Shown here piece by piece: positions 45,934 through 57,234 of a DNA stretch of 64,000 nt. The position numbers and the translations under genes were made by a program. Source of the DNA: SZAS-103 sp036496805. GTDB lineage: Bacteria; Pseudomonadota; Gammaproteobacteria; Xanthomonadales; Xanthomonadaceae. Position 1 is the first letter of the stretch. Every line of letters starts with the position of its first letter. The notes under the pieces are model-generated. The model was given only the letters and a program-made list of their open reading frames with translations, was not told the origin of the DNA and did not search any database. The stretch spans positions 1 through 64,000 of the forward strand of contig DASXKN010000019.1 in assembly GCA_036496805.1 (NCBI GenBank). Reading direction: 5' to 3'.

Positions 45934-47118
45934 ATGAAGCGGATGCTGCTGCTGTTCCTGGCGTGCGCCCTGTCGATGCCGGCATGGGCCGGCCCGTCGC
46001 CGGCGACCGGCTTCACCGGGCCGGCGTCGGCCGAGATCGATCGCGCGGTACGCTCGGTGTGTTCGAAGGACGTGGTCTTCCTCGGCGAAGACGACAACCA
46101 TGGCGGCGCGACGACCCTCGCGCTGAAGAGCCTGCTGGTCGAACGTCTCGTGCGGCAATGCGGATTCCGCGGCGTGGTCTTCGAGAGCCAGTTCTACGAC
46201 TTCCTCGATTTCGATCGTGCCGCGGCCGATGGTTCGGCGACGCGCGACCAGCTCAACGGGTCGATCGGCGCGCTGTGGACGCGCTTCGCCGAATTCGCGC
46301 CGCTCGTGGACTGGCTATACGCCGAGGCCAGGGCCGGACGATTGCGGCTGGCGGGCATGGATCCGCAGGCCGCCGGTATCGGCGCGCACTATTCGCTGGA
46401 ACGTCTGCCGGGCGAGCTGGCATCCGTGCTCGCCGCCGATCGGCGAACCGCTTGCGAGGCCGCGATCCACCGCCACGACAACTGGGAATACGACGACAGC
46501 CATTCCTTCGACGCCGCGGCTTTGTCGAACCTGCGTGGATGCCTGCACGACATCCGGGGGGCGCTGGACGCGCAAGGCGGGAAAGCGCCGGCTGACCTGC
46601 GCGCCATGGCGGACTCGTACGCCAGCTACCTCGAGTTTGCCGATGAGGACGGGCGCGGCCTGCGCGAGAAAGCCATGTACGCGAACCTGATGTGGATCCG
46701 CGCGCGGTGGCCGAAAGACACCCGCATCGTGGTCTGGTGCGCCACCGTGCATGCCGCGAAATCGATCGAAGGGGCGAGGCCAGGCATCCGTTCGCTCGGC
46801 AGCTATGTGCACGAAGCGCTGGGCGCGCGCGCCGCGGTAATCGGCATCAGTGCGCTCGCTGGCAGCCATGGCAATGCCGGTGGCCACGGAAAGCCGCATG
46901 CGCTCGCCGCTGCGGCTCCCGGTTCGCTGGAGGCGCGCGCCTTCGCCGGTCACGATGCCGACTCGCTGCGCTTTCGCGATGGCGCCCAGCTCAAGGCCAT
47001 GGGCAAGGTCCCGGCGCGCGCGCTCGACTACGACACGTTCAACGAGCTCGACTGGTCGCAGCTGCTCGACGGCGTATTCGTGCTGCGCGAGGAGACCGCG
47101 GCGATGGCCGCGCATTGA
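45934..47118 (+). CDS. Exported erythromycin-esterase-like protein
   Basis: 394 residues from the ATG at 45934, with ribosome site GGAGGTG. Signal peptide 1-20 (LLFLACALSMPAWA). The EreA/EreB-type pattern is present: VFLGEDDNHGGATTLALKSL (GE..H near 50), GFRGVVFESQF, and REKAMYANLMWIRARWPK. The family was named for macrolide hydrolysis; most chromosomal members have no known substrate. The usual GExxHG box reads GEDDNHG, with the His kept. The signal peptide, rare in resistance enzymes, points to a periplasmic function. Confidence 0.75.
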   Translation: MKRMLLLFLACALSMPAWAGPSPATGFTGPASAEIDRAVRSVCSKDVVFLGEDDNHGGATTLALKSLLVERLVRQCGFRGVVFESQFYDFLDFDRAAADGSATRDQLNGSIGALWTRFAEFAPLVDWLYAEARAGRLRLAGMDPQAAGIGAHYSLERLPGELASVLAADRRTACEAAIHRHDNWEYDDSHSFDAAALSNLRGCLHDIRGALDAQGGKAPADLRAMADSYASYLEFADEDGRGLREKAMYANLMWIRARWPKDTRIVVWCATVHAAKSIEGARPGIRSLGSYVHEALGARAAVIGISALAGSHGNAGGHGKPHALAAAAPGSLEARAFAGHDADSLRFRDGAQLKAMGKVPARALDYDTFNELDWSQLLDGVFVLREETAAMAAH

Positions 47119-47136
47119 CGCCGCCCGGCGGGACGC

Positions 47137-47964
47137 TCAGCGAAAGCGGTTGATCGTGTCGCGCAGTTCGAGCGTGGCCTTGCGCGCGGCATCGGCGAAG
47201 TCCTCGCCCGATCCGGCATAGAGGATCGCGCGCGAGGAGCTGATGATCAAACCCGCGCCGTCGGCGGTGCGGCCGTTGCGCAGCACCGCTTCCACGTCGC
47301 CGCCCTGGGCGCCGATGCCGGGGATCAGCAGGGGCATGTCGCCGACGATCGCGCGCACTTCGCGCAGCTGCTGCGGCCAGGTCGCACCGACCACGAGGGC
47401 GCAGTTGCCGTGGCCGTTCCACTCGCGCGCGACGGCCTGCGCGACGTGCTGGTAGAGCGGGCGCTCGAGGCCGCGGTCGTTGCGCACGTCGAGGTCCTGG
47501 AAATCGCCCGAGCCGGGATTCGAGGTACGGCACAGGATCACCACGCCCTTGTCGGCGCGGTCGAGCAGGGGCTGGACGGAATCGCGGCCGAGGTAGGGAT
47601 TGGCGGTGACGGCGTCGGCACCGAAGCGATCGAACGCCTCGATCGCATAGTTCTGCGCGGTGCTGCCGATGTCGCCGCGCTTGGCGTCGAGGATCACCGG
47701 CACGCCCGGGTGCTTCGTGTGGACGTGCGCGATCAGGCGCGTGAGCGCATCTTCCGCGCCGAGCGCGGCGAAGTGCGCGATCTGCGGCTTGAAGCAGCCG
47801 ACGAGGTCGGCGGTGGCGTCGACGATGGCGCGGCAGAAAGTGAAGACAGCATCGGGGTCGTCGCGCAGGTGCGCCGGGAATTTCGCCGGTTCGGGATCGA
47901 GGCCGACGCAGACCAGGGAATTGGCGGAGTGCCAGCGGGATTTCAGGGATGAGATGAAGTTCAC
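47137..47964 (-). CDS. pyrF: Orotidine 5'-phosphate decarboxylase
   Basis: 275 residues from a GTG at 47964 (VNFISSLKSRWHSANS). Final step of UMP synthesis. The catalytic segment DAKRGDIGSTAQNYAIEAFD belongs to the longer PyrF subgroup; NPYLGRDSVQPLL and GATWPQQLREVR are also typical. The frame is open 204 nt further upstream through the repeat at 47992-48158, producing LDSRLRGNDE, which is repeat-derived and probably untranslated. It is convergent with the exported esterase gene. Confidence 0.92.
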   Translation of the reverse strand: MNFISSLKSRWHSANSLVCVGLDPEPAKFPAHLRDDPDAVFTFCRAIVDATADLVGCFKPQIAHFAALGAEDALTRLIAHVHTKHPGVPVILDAKRGDIGSTAQNYAIEAFDRFGADAVTANPYLGRDSVQPLLDRADKGVVILCRTSNPGSGDFQDLDVRNDRGLERPLYQHVAQAVAREWNGHGNCALVVGATWPQQLREVRAIVGDMPLLIPGIGAQGGDVEAVLRNGRTADGAGLIISSSRAILYAGSGEDFADAARKATLELRDTINRFR

Positions 47965-47991
47965 GGCGTGCTTCGCTTTGGCTTTTGGCTC

Positions 47992-48158
47992 GTCATTCCC
48001 GCGCAGGCGCGAATCCAGTGACTTTCGACGTGGCTCGCAAACTTTAAAAACCCAGAGGCGCTGGATCCCCGCTTTACTCACGCCATCCGTGGCGTTCGCC
48101 CTCCGGGCCGGCTTCGCCGTTCGCGCGCGATCCAGTCGCGCGCAGTCGCGGGGATGAC
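47992..48158. repeat. REP-like inverted repeat upstream of pyrF
   Basis: Begins GTCATTCCCGCGCAGGCGCG and ends TCGCGGGGATGAC. The two arms are farther apart than in the 3727 and 18830 copies, and a second half-site (GGATCCCCGCTTTAC) lies between. It occupies most of the ettA-pyrF gap. Confidence 0.65.
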
Positions 48159-48198
48159 GCATCGGCAAAGCCGCGCGCGTCGCGCGCGGGCCGATGCG

Positions 48199-49860
<1,662 letters not shown>

Positions 49861-50025
49861 GCAAGCTCCGCAGGGTGACGACGGTCGGCCCGGGCAGGGC
49901 GGCCGGAAGGTTTCTCGGGATACCCGCAATTATCCCGCAAGCCGGCCGGCGACGCCACCGCTTGTGGCCGCAAACCCGCGTCAACGCTACAATTTGGGTC
50001 TTTCCGACGCGCCGAGGCCGAGCCG

Positions 50026-51279
50026 ATGTTTCCCCGCGACTGCCGTATCGAAGGATTCGACCCCGAACTCGCCGCCGCGATCGCGCACGAGCGCCAGCGC
50101 CAGGAAGACCACGTCGAGCTGATCGCCTCGGAAAACTACGCCAGCCCGCGCGTGCTCGAGGCGCAGGGCAGCGTGCTGACCAACAAGTACGCGGAAGGCT
50201 ATCCGGGCAAGCGCTACTACGGCGGCTGCGAATACGTCGACATCGCCGAGCAGCTCGCGATCGACCGCGTGAAGCAGCTGTTCGACTGCGACTACGCCAA
50301 CGTGCAGCCGCACTCGGGCTCGCAGGCCAACCAGGCGGTGTATCTCGCCCTGCTGCAGCCGGGCGACACGATCCTCGGCATGTCGCTGGCGCATGGCGGC
50401 CACCTCACCCACGGCGCCAAGGTCAACATCAGCGGCAAGCTCTTCAACGCGGTACAGTACGGCGTCGATGCCAGCGGACAGATCGACTACGACGCGATGC
50501 AGGCGCTCGCGAGCGAGCACAAGCCGAAGATGCTGGTCGGCGGCTTTTCCGCGTACTCGCAGGTCGTGGACTGGGCGCGCATGCGCGAGATCGCCGATTC
50601 GGTCGGCGCGATCTTCTTCGTCGACATGGCGCATGTCGCCGGCCTGATCGCCGCCGGCGTCTACCCGAGCCCGCTGCCGCATGCCCACGTGGTGACCTCG
50701 ACCACCCACAAGACCCTGCGCGGACCGCGTGGCGGCATCGTGCTCGCGAAGAATCCCGCCGAGGATCTCGTCAAGAAGCTGCAGAGCATCGTCTTCCCCG
50801 GCATCCAGGGCGGACCGCTGATGCACGTGATCGCGGCCAAGGCGGTCGCGTTCAAGGAAGCGCTGGAGCCGGAGTTCAAGGCTTACCAGCAGCAGGTCGC
50901 GAAGAACGCGCAGGCAATGGCGGCCGCGATGATCGCGCGCGGTTACAAGGTGGTCTCCGGCGGAACCAGGAACCACCTGTTCCTGCTCGACCTGATCGGC
51001 CGCACGACCACCGGCAAGGACGCGGAAGCCGCACTCGGCAAGGCCCACATCACCGTCAACAAGAACGCCGTGCCGAACGACCCGCGCTCGCCCTTCGTGA
51101 CTTCGGGCCTGCGCATCGGCACGCCGGCGGTGACCACGCGCGGCTACGTGGAGCAGGACTGCGTCGACCTGGCGAACTGGATCTGCGATGTGCTCGATGG
51201 GCCGGGGGATGCGGCGGTGATCGAGCGCGTGCGCGGGCAGGTGACGGCGCAGTGCCGGAAGTATCCGGTCTACGGATAA
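50026..51279 (+). CDS. glyA: Serine hydroxymethyltransferase
   Basis: 417 residues. PLP enzyme converting serine and tetrahydrofolate to glycine and methylene-THF. The PLP-lysine signature HVVTSTTHKTLRGPRGG (Lys near 228) and LIASENYASPRVLEAQGSVL are intact. A candidate -10 box TACAAT lies at 49988-49993; the matching -35 is unclear. It leads the glyA-nrdR-rib-nusB cluster usual in this group. Confidence 0.97.
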   Translation: MFPRDCRIEGFDPELAAAIAHERQRQEDHVELIASENYASPRVLEAQGSVLTNKYAEGYPGKRYYGGCEYVDIAEQLAIDRVKQLFDCDYANVQPHSGSQANQAVYLALLQPGDTILGMSLAHGGHLTHGAKVNISGKLFNAVQYGVDASGQIDYDAMQALASEHKPKMLVGGFSAYSQVVDWARMREIADSVGAIFFVDMAHVAGLIAAGVYPSPLPHAHVVTSTTHKTLRGPRGGIVLAKNPAEDLVKKLQSIVFPGIQGGPLMHVIAAKAVAFKEALEPEFKAYQQQVAKNAQAMAAAMIARGYKVVSGGTRNHLFLLDLIGRTTTGKDAEAALGKAHITVNKNAVPNDPRSPFVTSGLRIGTPAVTTRGYVEQDCVDLANWICDVLDGPGDAAVIERVRGQVTAQCRKYPVYG

Positions 51280-51297
51280 GACCCCCGGCTTTCCCCG

Positions 51298-51828
51298 GTG
51301 CATTGCCCTTTCTGCCAGCACGAAGACACCCGCGTGATCGACTCGCGCCTCACCGAGGACGGCGGCACGGTGCGGCGTCGGCGCGAGTGCCCGGCCTGCG
51401 GCGAGCGCTTCAACACCTTCGAGAACGCCGAGCTGAAGCTGCCGACGATCGTCAAGAACGACGAGCGCCGCGAGTCCTTCGACGAGGCCAAGCTGCGCAC
51501 CAGCTTCGACCGCGCCCTGCAGAAGCGCCCGGTTTCGCCCGAGCAGATCGACACCGCCGTGCGCCACGTGATCCACCTGCTGCGCCTGCGCGGCGAACGC
51601 GAGATCCCTTCACGCAAGATCGGCGAGCTGGTGATGGCCGAGCTCAAGCCGCTCGACCAGGTCGCCTACGTGCGCTTCGCTTCGGTGTACCGCCGTTTCG
51701 AGGATGTCGCCGCGTTCCGCGCCGAGATCGACCAGCTCGAACGCGACCTGCCGAGCATCGATGGTCTGCAGTTGCCCTTGCTCGAAGACGCGCCCGCGCC
51801 GGAAAAGCCGGTGAGGACCCGGCGCTGA
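51298..51828 (+). CDS. nrdR: Transcriptional repressor NrdR
   Basis: 176 residues from a GTG at 51298 (GTG-CAT-TGC). Zinc ribbon CPFC ... CPAC (positions 3-34) followed by the ATP-cone domain (LPTIVKNDERRESFDEAKLR, about 49-139). It represses ribonucleotide reductase genes in response to dATP. No NrdR box was searched for exhaustively. The stop overlaps the ribD ATG (TGATG). Confidence 0.96.
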   Translation: MHCPFCQHEDTRVIDSRLTEDGGTVRRRRECPACGERFNTFENAELKLPTIVKNDERRESFDEAKLRTSFDRALQKRPVSPEQIDTAVRHVIHLLRLRGEREIPSRKIGELVMAELKPLDQVAYVRFASVYRRFEDVAAFRAEIDQLERDLPSIDGLQLPLLEDAPAPEKPVRTRR

Positions 51829-52940
51829 TGTCGACTGGCTCGAGTCCGGCTTTTTCCGCGGTCGACCACGCGATGATGGCGCGCGCGCTGCGCCTGGCCG
51901 AACGCGGTGCGTACACGACCCGGCCCAATCCGATGGTCGGTTGCGTGCTCGCGCAGGGCGAACGGGTCGTCGGCGAAGGCTGGCACCAGCGCGCCGGCGA
52001 GCCCCATGCCGAAGTGTTCGCGCTGCGCGAAGCGGGCGATCGCGCGCGCGGCGCGACCGCCTACGTGACGCTCGAGCCCTGCGCGCACGAGGGACGCACG
52101 CCGCCGTGCGCACCGCAGCTCGTCGCCGCCGGCGTCGCGCGCGTGGTCGTCGCCTGCGGCGATCCGTTCCCGAAGGTGGCGGGCAAGGGCATCGAGACGT
52201 TGCGCGCCGCCGGCATCGAGGTCGAGACCGGATTGATGGAAGCGCAGGCGCGCGCGCTCAATCGCGGATTCCTCTCGCGCGTGGAGCGCGGCCGGCCCTG
52301 GGTGCGGATCAAGCTGGCGATGAGCCTGGACGGCCACACCGCGCTGGCCACCGGCGAGTCGAAGTGGATCAGCTCCGAGCCCTCGCGCCTGGACGTGCAG
52401 CGCTGGCGCGCGCGCAGCGGTGCGCTGCTGACCGCTAGCGGCACCGTGCTCAAGGACGATCCGCAGCTCACCGTGCGCATGGCCGACGACGTGTCCTTCG
52501 TGCCGCCATTGCGTGTCGTGCTCGATCCCGGCCTGGCCATTCCCGAGGATTCGCGCGTGCTCGACGAGGCCGCGCCGACCCTGCTCCTGCACGCACCCGA
52601 CGTGCGCGTGCCGGCCTATCTTCGTCAGCGCGATCGCGCCGCGATCGCTGCAGAGGAAGGCATGCTCGACCTCGAGGCCGCGCTGCGCCTGCTCGCCGAG
52701 CGCGGCGTCAACGAGGTGCAGACCGAGGCGGGCGCGACCCTGTGCGGCTCGCTGCTGCACGGCGGACTGGTCGACGAGCTGCTGCTGTACGTGGTGCCGG
52801 TCCTGCTCGGCGCGCACGGCAAGCCCCTGTTCGGCGGCTGGGATGCGCCGACGATGGCCGAGCGCTACGACCTGGAGGTCGTGGAGACGCGGACGATCGG
52901 GCCGGATCTGCGCTTGCTGCTGCGACCGAAGAAGTCCTAG
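51828..52940 (+). CDS. ribD: Bifunctional riboflavin deaminase/reductase RibD
   Basis: 370 residues. N-terminal pyrimidine deaminase domain (1-150) with zinc ligands HAEVFAL and PCAHEGRTPPC; C-terminal reductase domain (about 152-370) with WVRIKLAMSLDGHTAL and a conserved TEAGATLCGSLL. It performs the second and third steps of the riboflavin pathway on the GTP-derived pyrimidine. Its stop is 6 nt ahead of the unknown gene at 52947. Confidence 0.95.
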   Translation: MSTGSSPAFSAVDHAMMARALRLAERGAYTTRPNPMVGCVLAQGERVVGEGWHQRAGEPHAEVFALREAGDRARGATAYVTLEPCAHEGRTPPCAPQLVAAGVARVVVACGDPFPKVAGKGIETLRAAGIEVETGLMEAQARALNRGFLSRVERGRPWVRIKLAMSLDGHTALATGESKWISSEPSRLDVQRWRARSGALLTASGTVLKDDPQLTVRMADDVSFVPPLRVVLDPGLAIPEDSRVLDEAAPTLLLHAPDVRVPAYLRQRDRAAIAAEEGMLDLEAALRLLAERGVNEVQTEAGATLCGSLLHGGLVDELLLYVVPVLLGAHGKPLFGGWDAPTMAERYDLEVVETRTIGPDLRLLLRPKKS

Positions 52941-52946
52941 ACACCG

Positions 52947-53309
52947 ATGCATACTTTTCTCGTTTCCTTCAGTTTTCACGAGGTCAAGGATCGAATCCTG
53001 GCCGAGATGACGAAGGCGCCGTTCGAACCCCAGCAGACCTCGCTGTACATTTCCGGCGAGAACGAGGAAGAAGTGCTGGGGTGGGCGCATGAGGTCGCCT
53101 CCACGTTCATGGCTCGCGTCAACGAAAGCGAAGGTTGGGCGCAGGCCGGCCATGCCTGCTGGATCGAGAAAGATCCCGCTTCGGCGGGATGGGAAGGCGC
53201 CGAAGGGTTTCTCCAGGCGATCCGCGTGCATGAATACCCCGATTTCGACGCGCTCACTCACGAAGCCTACGTGGACTGGTTGGAGGAGCACGGGAATTTC
53301 GATGTCTGA
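52947..53309 (+). CDS. Unknown small cytoplasmic protein in the rib cluster
   Basis: 120 residues. No signal peptide, membrane segment or known motif. It is acidic, rich in Trp and Glu (GWAHEVAS, NESEGWAQAGHACW, VDWLEEHGNFDV). It begins like an alpha/beta protein (HTFLVSFSFHEVKDRI, SLYISGENEEEVLGWA). Inserted between ribD and ribE, where no gene stands in most relatives I recall. The gap to ribE is 51 nt and shows no terminator. G+C is somewhat lower than its neighbours. I do not recognise the family. Confidence 0.7.
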   Translation: MHTFLVSFSFHEVKDRILAEMTKAPFEPQQTSLYISGENEEEVLGWAHEVASTFMARVNESEGWAQAGHACWIEKDPASAGWEGAEGFLQAIRVHEYPDFDALTHEAYVDWLEEHGNFDV

Positions 53310-53360
53310 TTCCTCGATCAAGCCGGGTGGCATCGGGCACGTCGCTGGCGCCGGTGGCTG

Positions 53361-53960
53361 ATGTTCACCGGACTTGTCCAGGCCGTAGGCTCCGTGGTCT
53401 CGCGTGAAACCCGCGCTGGGGACGTGCGCCTGCGCATCGATCCGCGCGAGCTGCCGGTCGCCGACGTCGCGCTGGGCGAGAGCATCGCCATTTCTGGCGT
53501 CTGCCTGACGGTCGTCGCCTGCGATGCGGAAGGATTGGCTTTCGACGTGTCGAACGAAACGCTTGCGCTCACGACGCTCGGCGGACTGGCCATCGGCGCC
53601 GCCGTGAACCTCGAACGCGCGATGCTGCCGACCGACCGCCTCGGCGGCCATCTCGTCGCCGGCCACGTCGACGGCGTCGGCGAAGTGCTGGCGATCGCCG
53701 GGGACGCGCGCTCGCATCGCTGGCGCTTGCGCGCGCCGAAACCGCTGCTGCGCTACATCGCAGTGAAGGGCTCGATCTGCGTGGACGGCGTCAGCCTCAC
53801 CGTCAACGCCGTCGATGGCGATGGCTTCGAGGTGAACCTGATACCGCACACGCTCGCGCACACCGCGTTCGGAACGACGCCGGTCGGCTCGCGGGTGAAC
53901 CTCGAGGTCGACCTCGTGGCGCGCTACGTCGAACGGTTGTTGCAGGCACGCGAAACGTGA
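53361..53960 (+). CDS. ribE: Riboflavin synthase (alpha subunit)
   Basis: 199 residues. Starts MFTGLVQAVGSV; two lumazine-binding repeats: first with GESIAISGVCLTVV and LGGHLVAGHVDGVG, second with VKGSICVDGVSLTVNAV and NLIPHTLAHTAF. It dismutates two dimethyl-ribityllumazines to riboflavin. Full length. Confidence 0.95.
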   Translation: MFTGLVQAVGSVVSRETRAGDVRLRIDPRELPVADVALGESIAISGVCLTVVACDAEGLAFDVSNETLALTTLGGLAIGAAVNLERAMLPTDRLGGHLVAGHVDGVGEVLAIAGDARSHRWRLRAPKPLLRYIAVKGSICVDGVSLTVNAVDGDGFEVNLIPHTLAHTAFGTTPVGSRVNLEVDLVARYVERLLQARET

Positions 53961-53970
53961 ACAGCCGAAG

Positions 53971-54057
53971 TTCGTCCTTCGACAGGCTCGGGACGAACGG
54001 TACTCCCTCACGACGGCGCGAGATCCGTTCGTGGTGAGCCTGTCGAACCATGAACGG
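53971..54057. repeat. TTCGACA-type inverted repeat (intergenic copy of the valS insert)
   Basis: Arm 1 CCTTCGACAGGCTCGGGACG and arm 2 CCGTTCGTGGTGAGCCTGTC (continuing to GAACCATGAACGG) form a palindrome. The same arm pair makes up the insert in valS (17318-17500). The copy lies just upstream of ribBA and its end reaches within 10 nt of the ribBA start. Confidence 0.85.
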
Positions 54058-54063
54058 ACGACC

Positions 54064-55176
<1,113 letters not shown>

Positions 55177-55314
55177 GTCGAAGGGTCCGCACGTTGACTG
55201 TCCGCGAATCGAGCCGCTGTCTGTCCGATTCGCGAACGATCCATCCACGACCCGGTTCGGCGGGGCGTCTTTCAACACCCTGCTAAACTGCCGCTCCACG
55301 ATCCGGACGATTCC

Positions 55315-55782
55315 ATGACCCACTACGAAGGCGAACTGCGCGCCGAACGCGACGCGCGCTACGCCATCCTCGCCAGCCGCTGGAACCCGCGCATCACCGA
55401 TGCGCTGGTCGAGGGCGCGCGGCGCGCGTTCGCCGACAATGGCGTCGCAGCCGAAGCGGTGGACGTCGTGCGCGTGCCGGGCGCGTGGGAATTGCCGCAG
55501 GCGGCGGCGAAGATCGCCGCGACCCGTCGCCATGCCGGCATCGTCGCGCTCGGCTGCGTCGTGCGCGGCGACACCCGCCATTACGAACAGGTCGCCGATG
55601 AATGCGCACGCGGGCTGATGCGCGTTGCGCTCGACACCGGCGTGCCGGTCGCCAACGGCGTGCTCGCGGTCGAACTCCACGAGGACGCGCTCGCCCGCGC
55701 CGGCGGCAGCCACGGCAACAAGGGCGAGGAGGCCGTCATCGCCGTCATCGAGATGGCCAGCTTGTTCGTGAGGCTCGCATGA
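55315..55782 (+). CDS. ribH: 6,7-dimethyl-8-ribityllumazine synthase
   Basis: 155 residues. Lumazine synthase motifs: ILASRWNPRITDALVEGA, VPGAWELPQAAAKIA, ALGCVVRGDTRHYEQVADE and NGVLAVELHEDAL (usual GVLTTDT-like loop altered), then GNKGEEAV. It builds the penultimate riboflavin intermediate in an icosahedral or pentameric shell. The 138-nt region ahead shows no FMN riboswitch. The stop overlaps the nusB start (ATGA). Confidence 0.94.
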   Translation: MTHYEGELRAERDARYAILASRWNPRITDALVEGARRAFADNGVAAEAVDVVRVPGAWELPQAAAKIAATRRHAGIVALGCVVRGDTRHYEQVADECARGLMRVALDTGVPVANGVLAVELHEDALARAGGSHGNKGEEAVIAVIEMASLFVRLA

Positions 55783-56243
55783 CCCACCGCCAGCGTTCCG
55801 ACGGCATCGACCCCGCCGCGCGTTCGCGCGCACGCCGTCGCGCCCTGCAGGCGCTGTACGCCTGGCAGGTGGCGCAGTCGCCGATCGCGCAGGTGATCGC
55901 GGAATTCCAGCACGAGCAGGACATGGAAGTCGCCGACCTCGCGTATTTCGAGGACCTGGTGCGCGGCGTCGGCCGGCATGTCGCCGATCTCGACGCCCGG
56001 CTCGCCGCCTTCCTCGACCGCGGCGTGGACGCGGTCGATCCGATCGAGCGCGCGATCCTGCGCATCTCCGCCTACGAGCTGCTGCACCGTCCCGACGTGC
56101 CGTACCGAGTGGTGATCAACGAGGCCATCGAATCGGCCAAGCGCTTCGGCGCCGACCAGGGCCACACCTACGTCAACGGCGTGCTCGACAAGGCCGCGGC
56201 CGCGTGGCGCGCGGCCGAAGTGGGCGCCTCGCGCCCGCGCTGA
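55779..56243 (+). CDS. nusB: Transcription antitermination factor NusB
   Basis: 154 residues. All-helical RNA-binding protein of the boxA antitermination complex. Motifs: SRARRRALQALYAWQ, VDPIERAILRISAYELLHRPDVPYRVVINEAIESAK (read in parts) and FVNGVLDK-type ending YVNGVLDKAA. ribH-nusB coupling is common. Confidence 0.95.
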   Translation: MTHRQRSDGIDPAARSRARRRALQALYAWQVAQSPIAQVIAEFQHEQDMEVADLAYFEDLVRGVGRHVADLDARLAAFLDRGVDAVDPIERAILRISAYELLHRPDVPYRVVINEAIESAKRFGADQGHTYVNGVLDKAAAAWRAAEVGASRPR

Positions 56244-56247
56244 CGGC

Positions 56248-57234
56248 GTGGGCGGAAGGCCTTCCGAGTTCGACCTGATCGCGCGCATCCGCGCGCGTGC
56301 CGGCGTGCGGGAGGACGTCCTGCTCGGCATCGGAGACGACGCCGCGATCCTGCGCGTGCCGGCAGGACACGACCTCGTCGTCAGTACCGATACGCTGAAT
56401 GTCGGCGTGCATTTCCCGCACGACACCGCGGCGTTCGATATCGGCTGGAAGTCGCTGGCGGTGAACCTGTCCGATCTCGCGGCGATGGGCGCCGAACCGG
56501 CGTGGTGCACGCTCAACCTCACGCTGCCGGAAGCGGACGCGGCTTGGCTCGATGGTTTTCTCGAAGGATTCCTGGAACTGGCGGCGTCGCATCGCGTCGC
56601 ACTCATCGGAGGCGACACCACGCGCGGACCGCTGTCCATCACGGTGACCGTGGACGGCTTTCTGCCGCAGGGCGTCGCGCTGCGACGCGATGCTGCACAA
56701 GTGCATGACGAGATCTGGGTCAGCGGCACGCTCGGCGATGCGGGAGCGGCGCTGCATCAATGGCGCGAGGGTCCGGCGATCGATCCGGTCTTGCGCAACC
56801 GCCTCGACCGGCCCACGCCGCGCATCGCGCTCGGCATCGCTCTGCGCGGCATCGCCCACGCCTGCATCGACGTGTCCGACGGCTTGCTTGCCGACCTCGG
56901 CCACATCCTCAAAGCGAGCGGTCTCGGTGCGGAGATCGAACCGGCTTCGCTGCCGACCTCGCCCGAGTTGGCCCATGCCTTCGACGCGGTGGCACGCACG
57001 CGTTTCCAACTGGGCGGTGGCGACGACTACGAGCTGTGCTTCACCGCACCGCCGGTGCGTGCGGGCGACGTGATCGCAGCCGCACGGCGGGTGGGCATTG
57101 CGGTCATGCGCATTGGTCGCATGGAAGCGAAGCGGGGCCTGCGACTGCGCGATCGCGATGGCTCGCTGATCGATGCCCCGGTTTCGGGCTACCGTCATTT
57201 CGATCCGGTGCACGATGACGGGAGCGGCGCATGA
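56248..57234 (+). CDS. thiL: Thiamine-monophosphate kinase
   Basis: 328 residues from a GTG at 56248. AIR-synthase-related fold. Motifs GIGDDAAILRVPAGHDLVVSTDTL (in parts), SDLAAMGAEPAW, LIGGDTTRGPLSITVT and DVSDGLLADLGHI. It makes thiamine diphosphate. The stop overlaps the pgpA ATG. Confidence 0.95.
   Translation: MGGRPSEFDLIARIRARAGVREDVLLGIGDDAAILRVPAGHDLVVSTDTLNVGVHFPHDTAAFDIGWKSLAVNLSDLAAMGAEPAWCTLNLTLPEADAAWLDGFLEGFLELAASHRVALIGGDTTRGPLSITVTVDGFLPQGVALRRDAAQVHDEIWVSGTLGDAGAALHQWREGPAIDPVLRNRLDRPTPRIALGIALRGIAHACIDVSDGLLADLGHILKASGLGAEIEPASLPTSPELAHAFDAVARTRFQLGGGDDYELCFTAPPVRAGDVIAAARRVGIAVMRIGRMEAKRGLRLRDRDGSLIDAPVSGYRHFDPVHDDGSGA

Noticed and set aside
47965..48168. A 68-residue N-terminal extension of PyrF
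   Set aside because: The extension is translated repeat (LDSRLRGNDE) and the PyrF family starts at VNFISSLKSRW.
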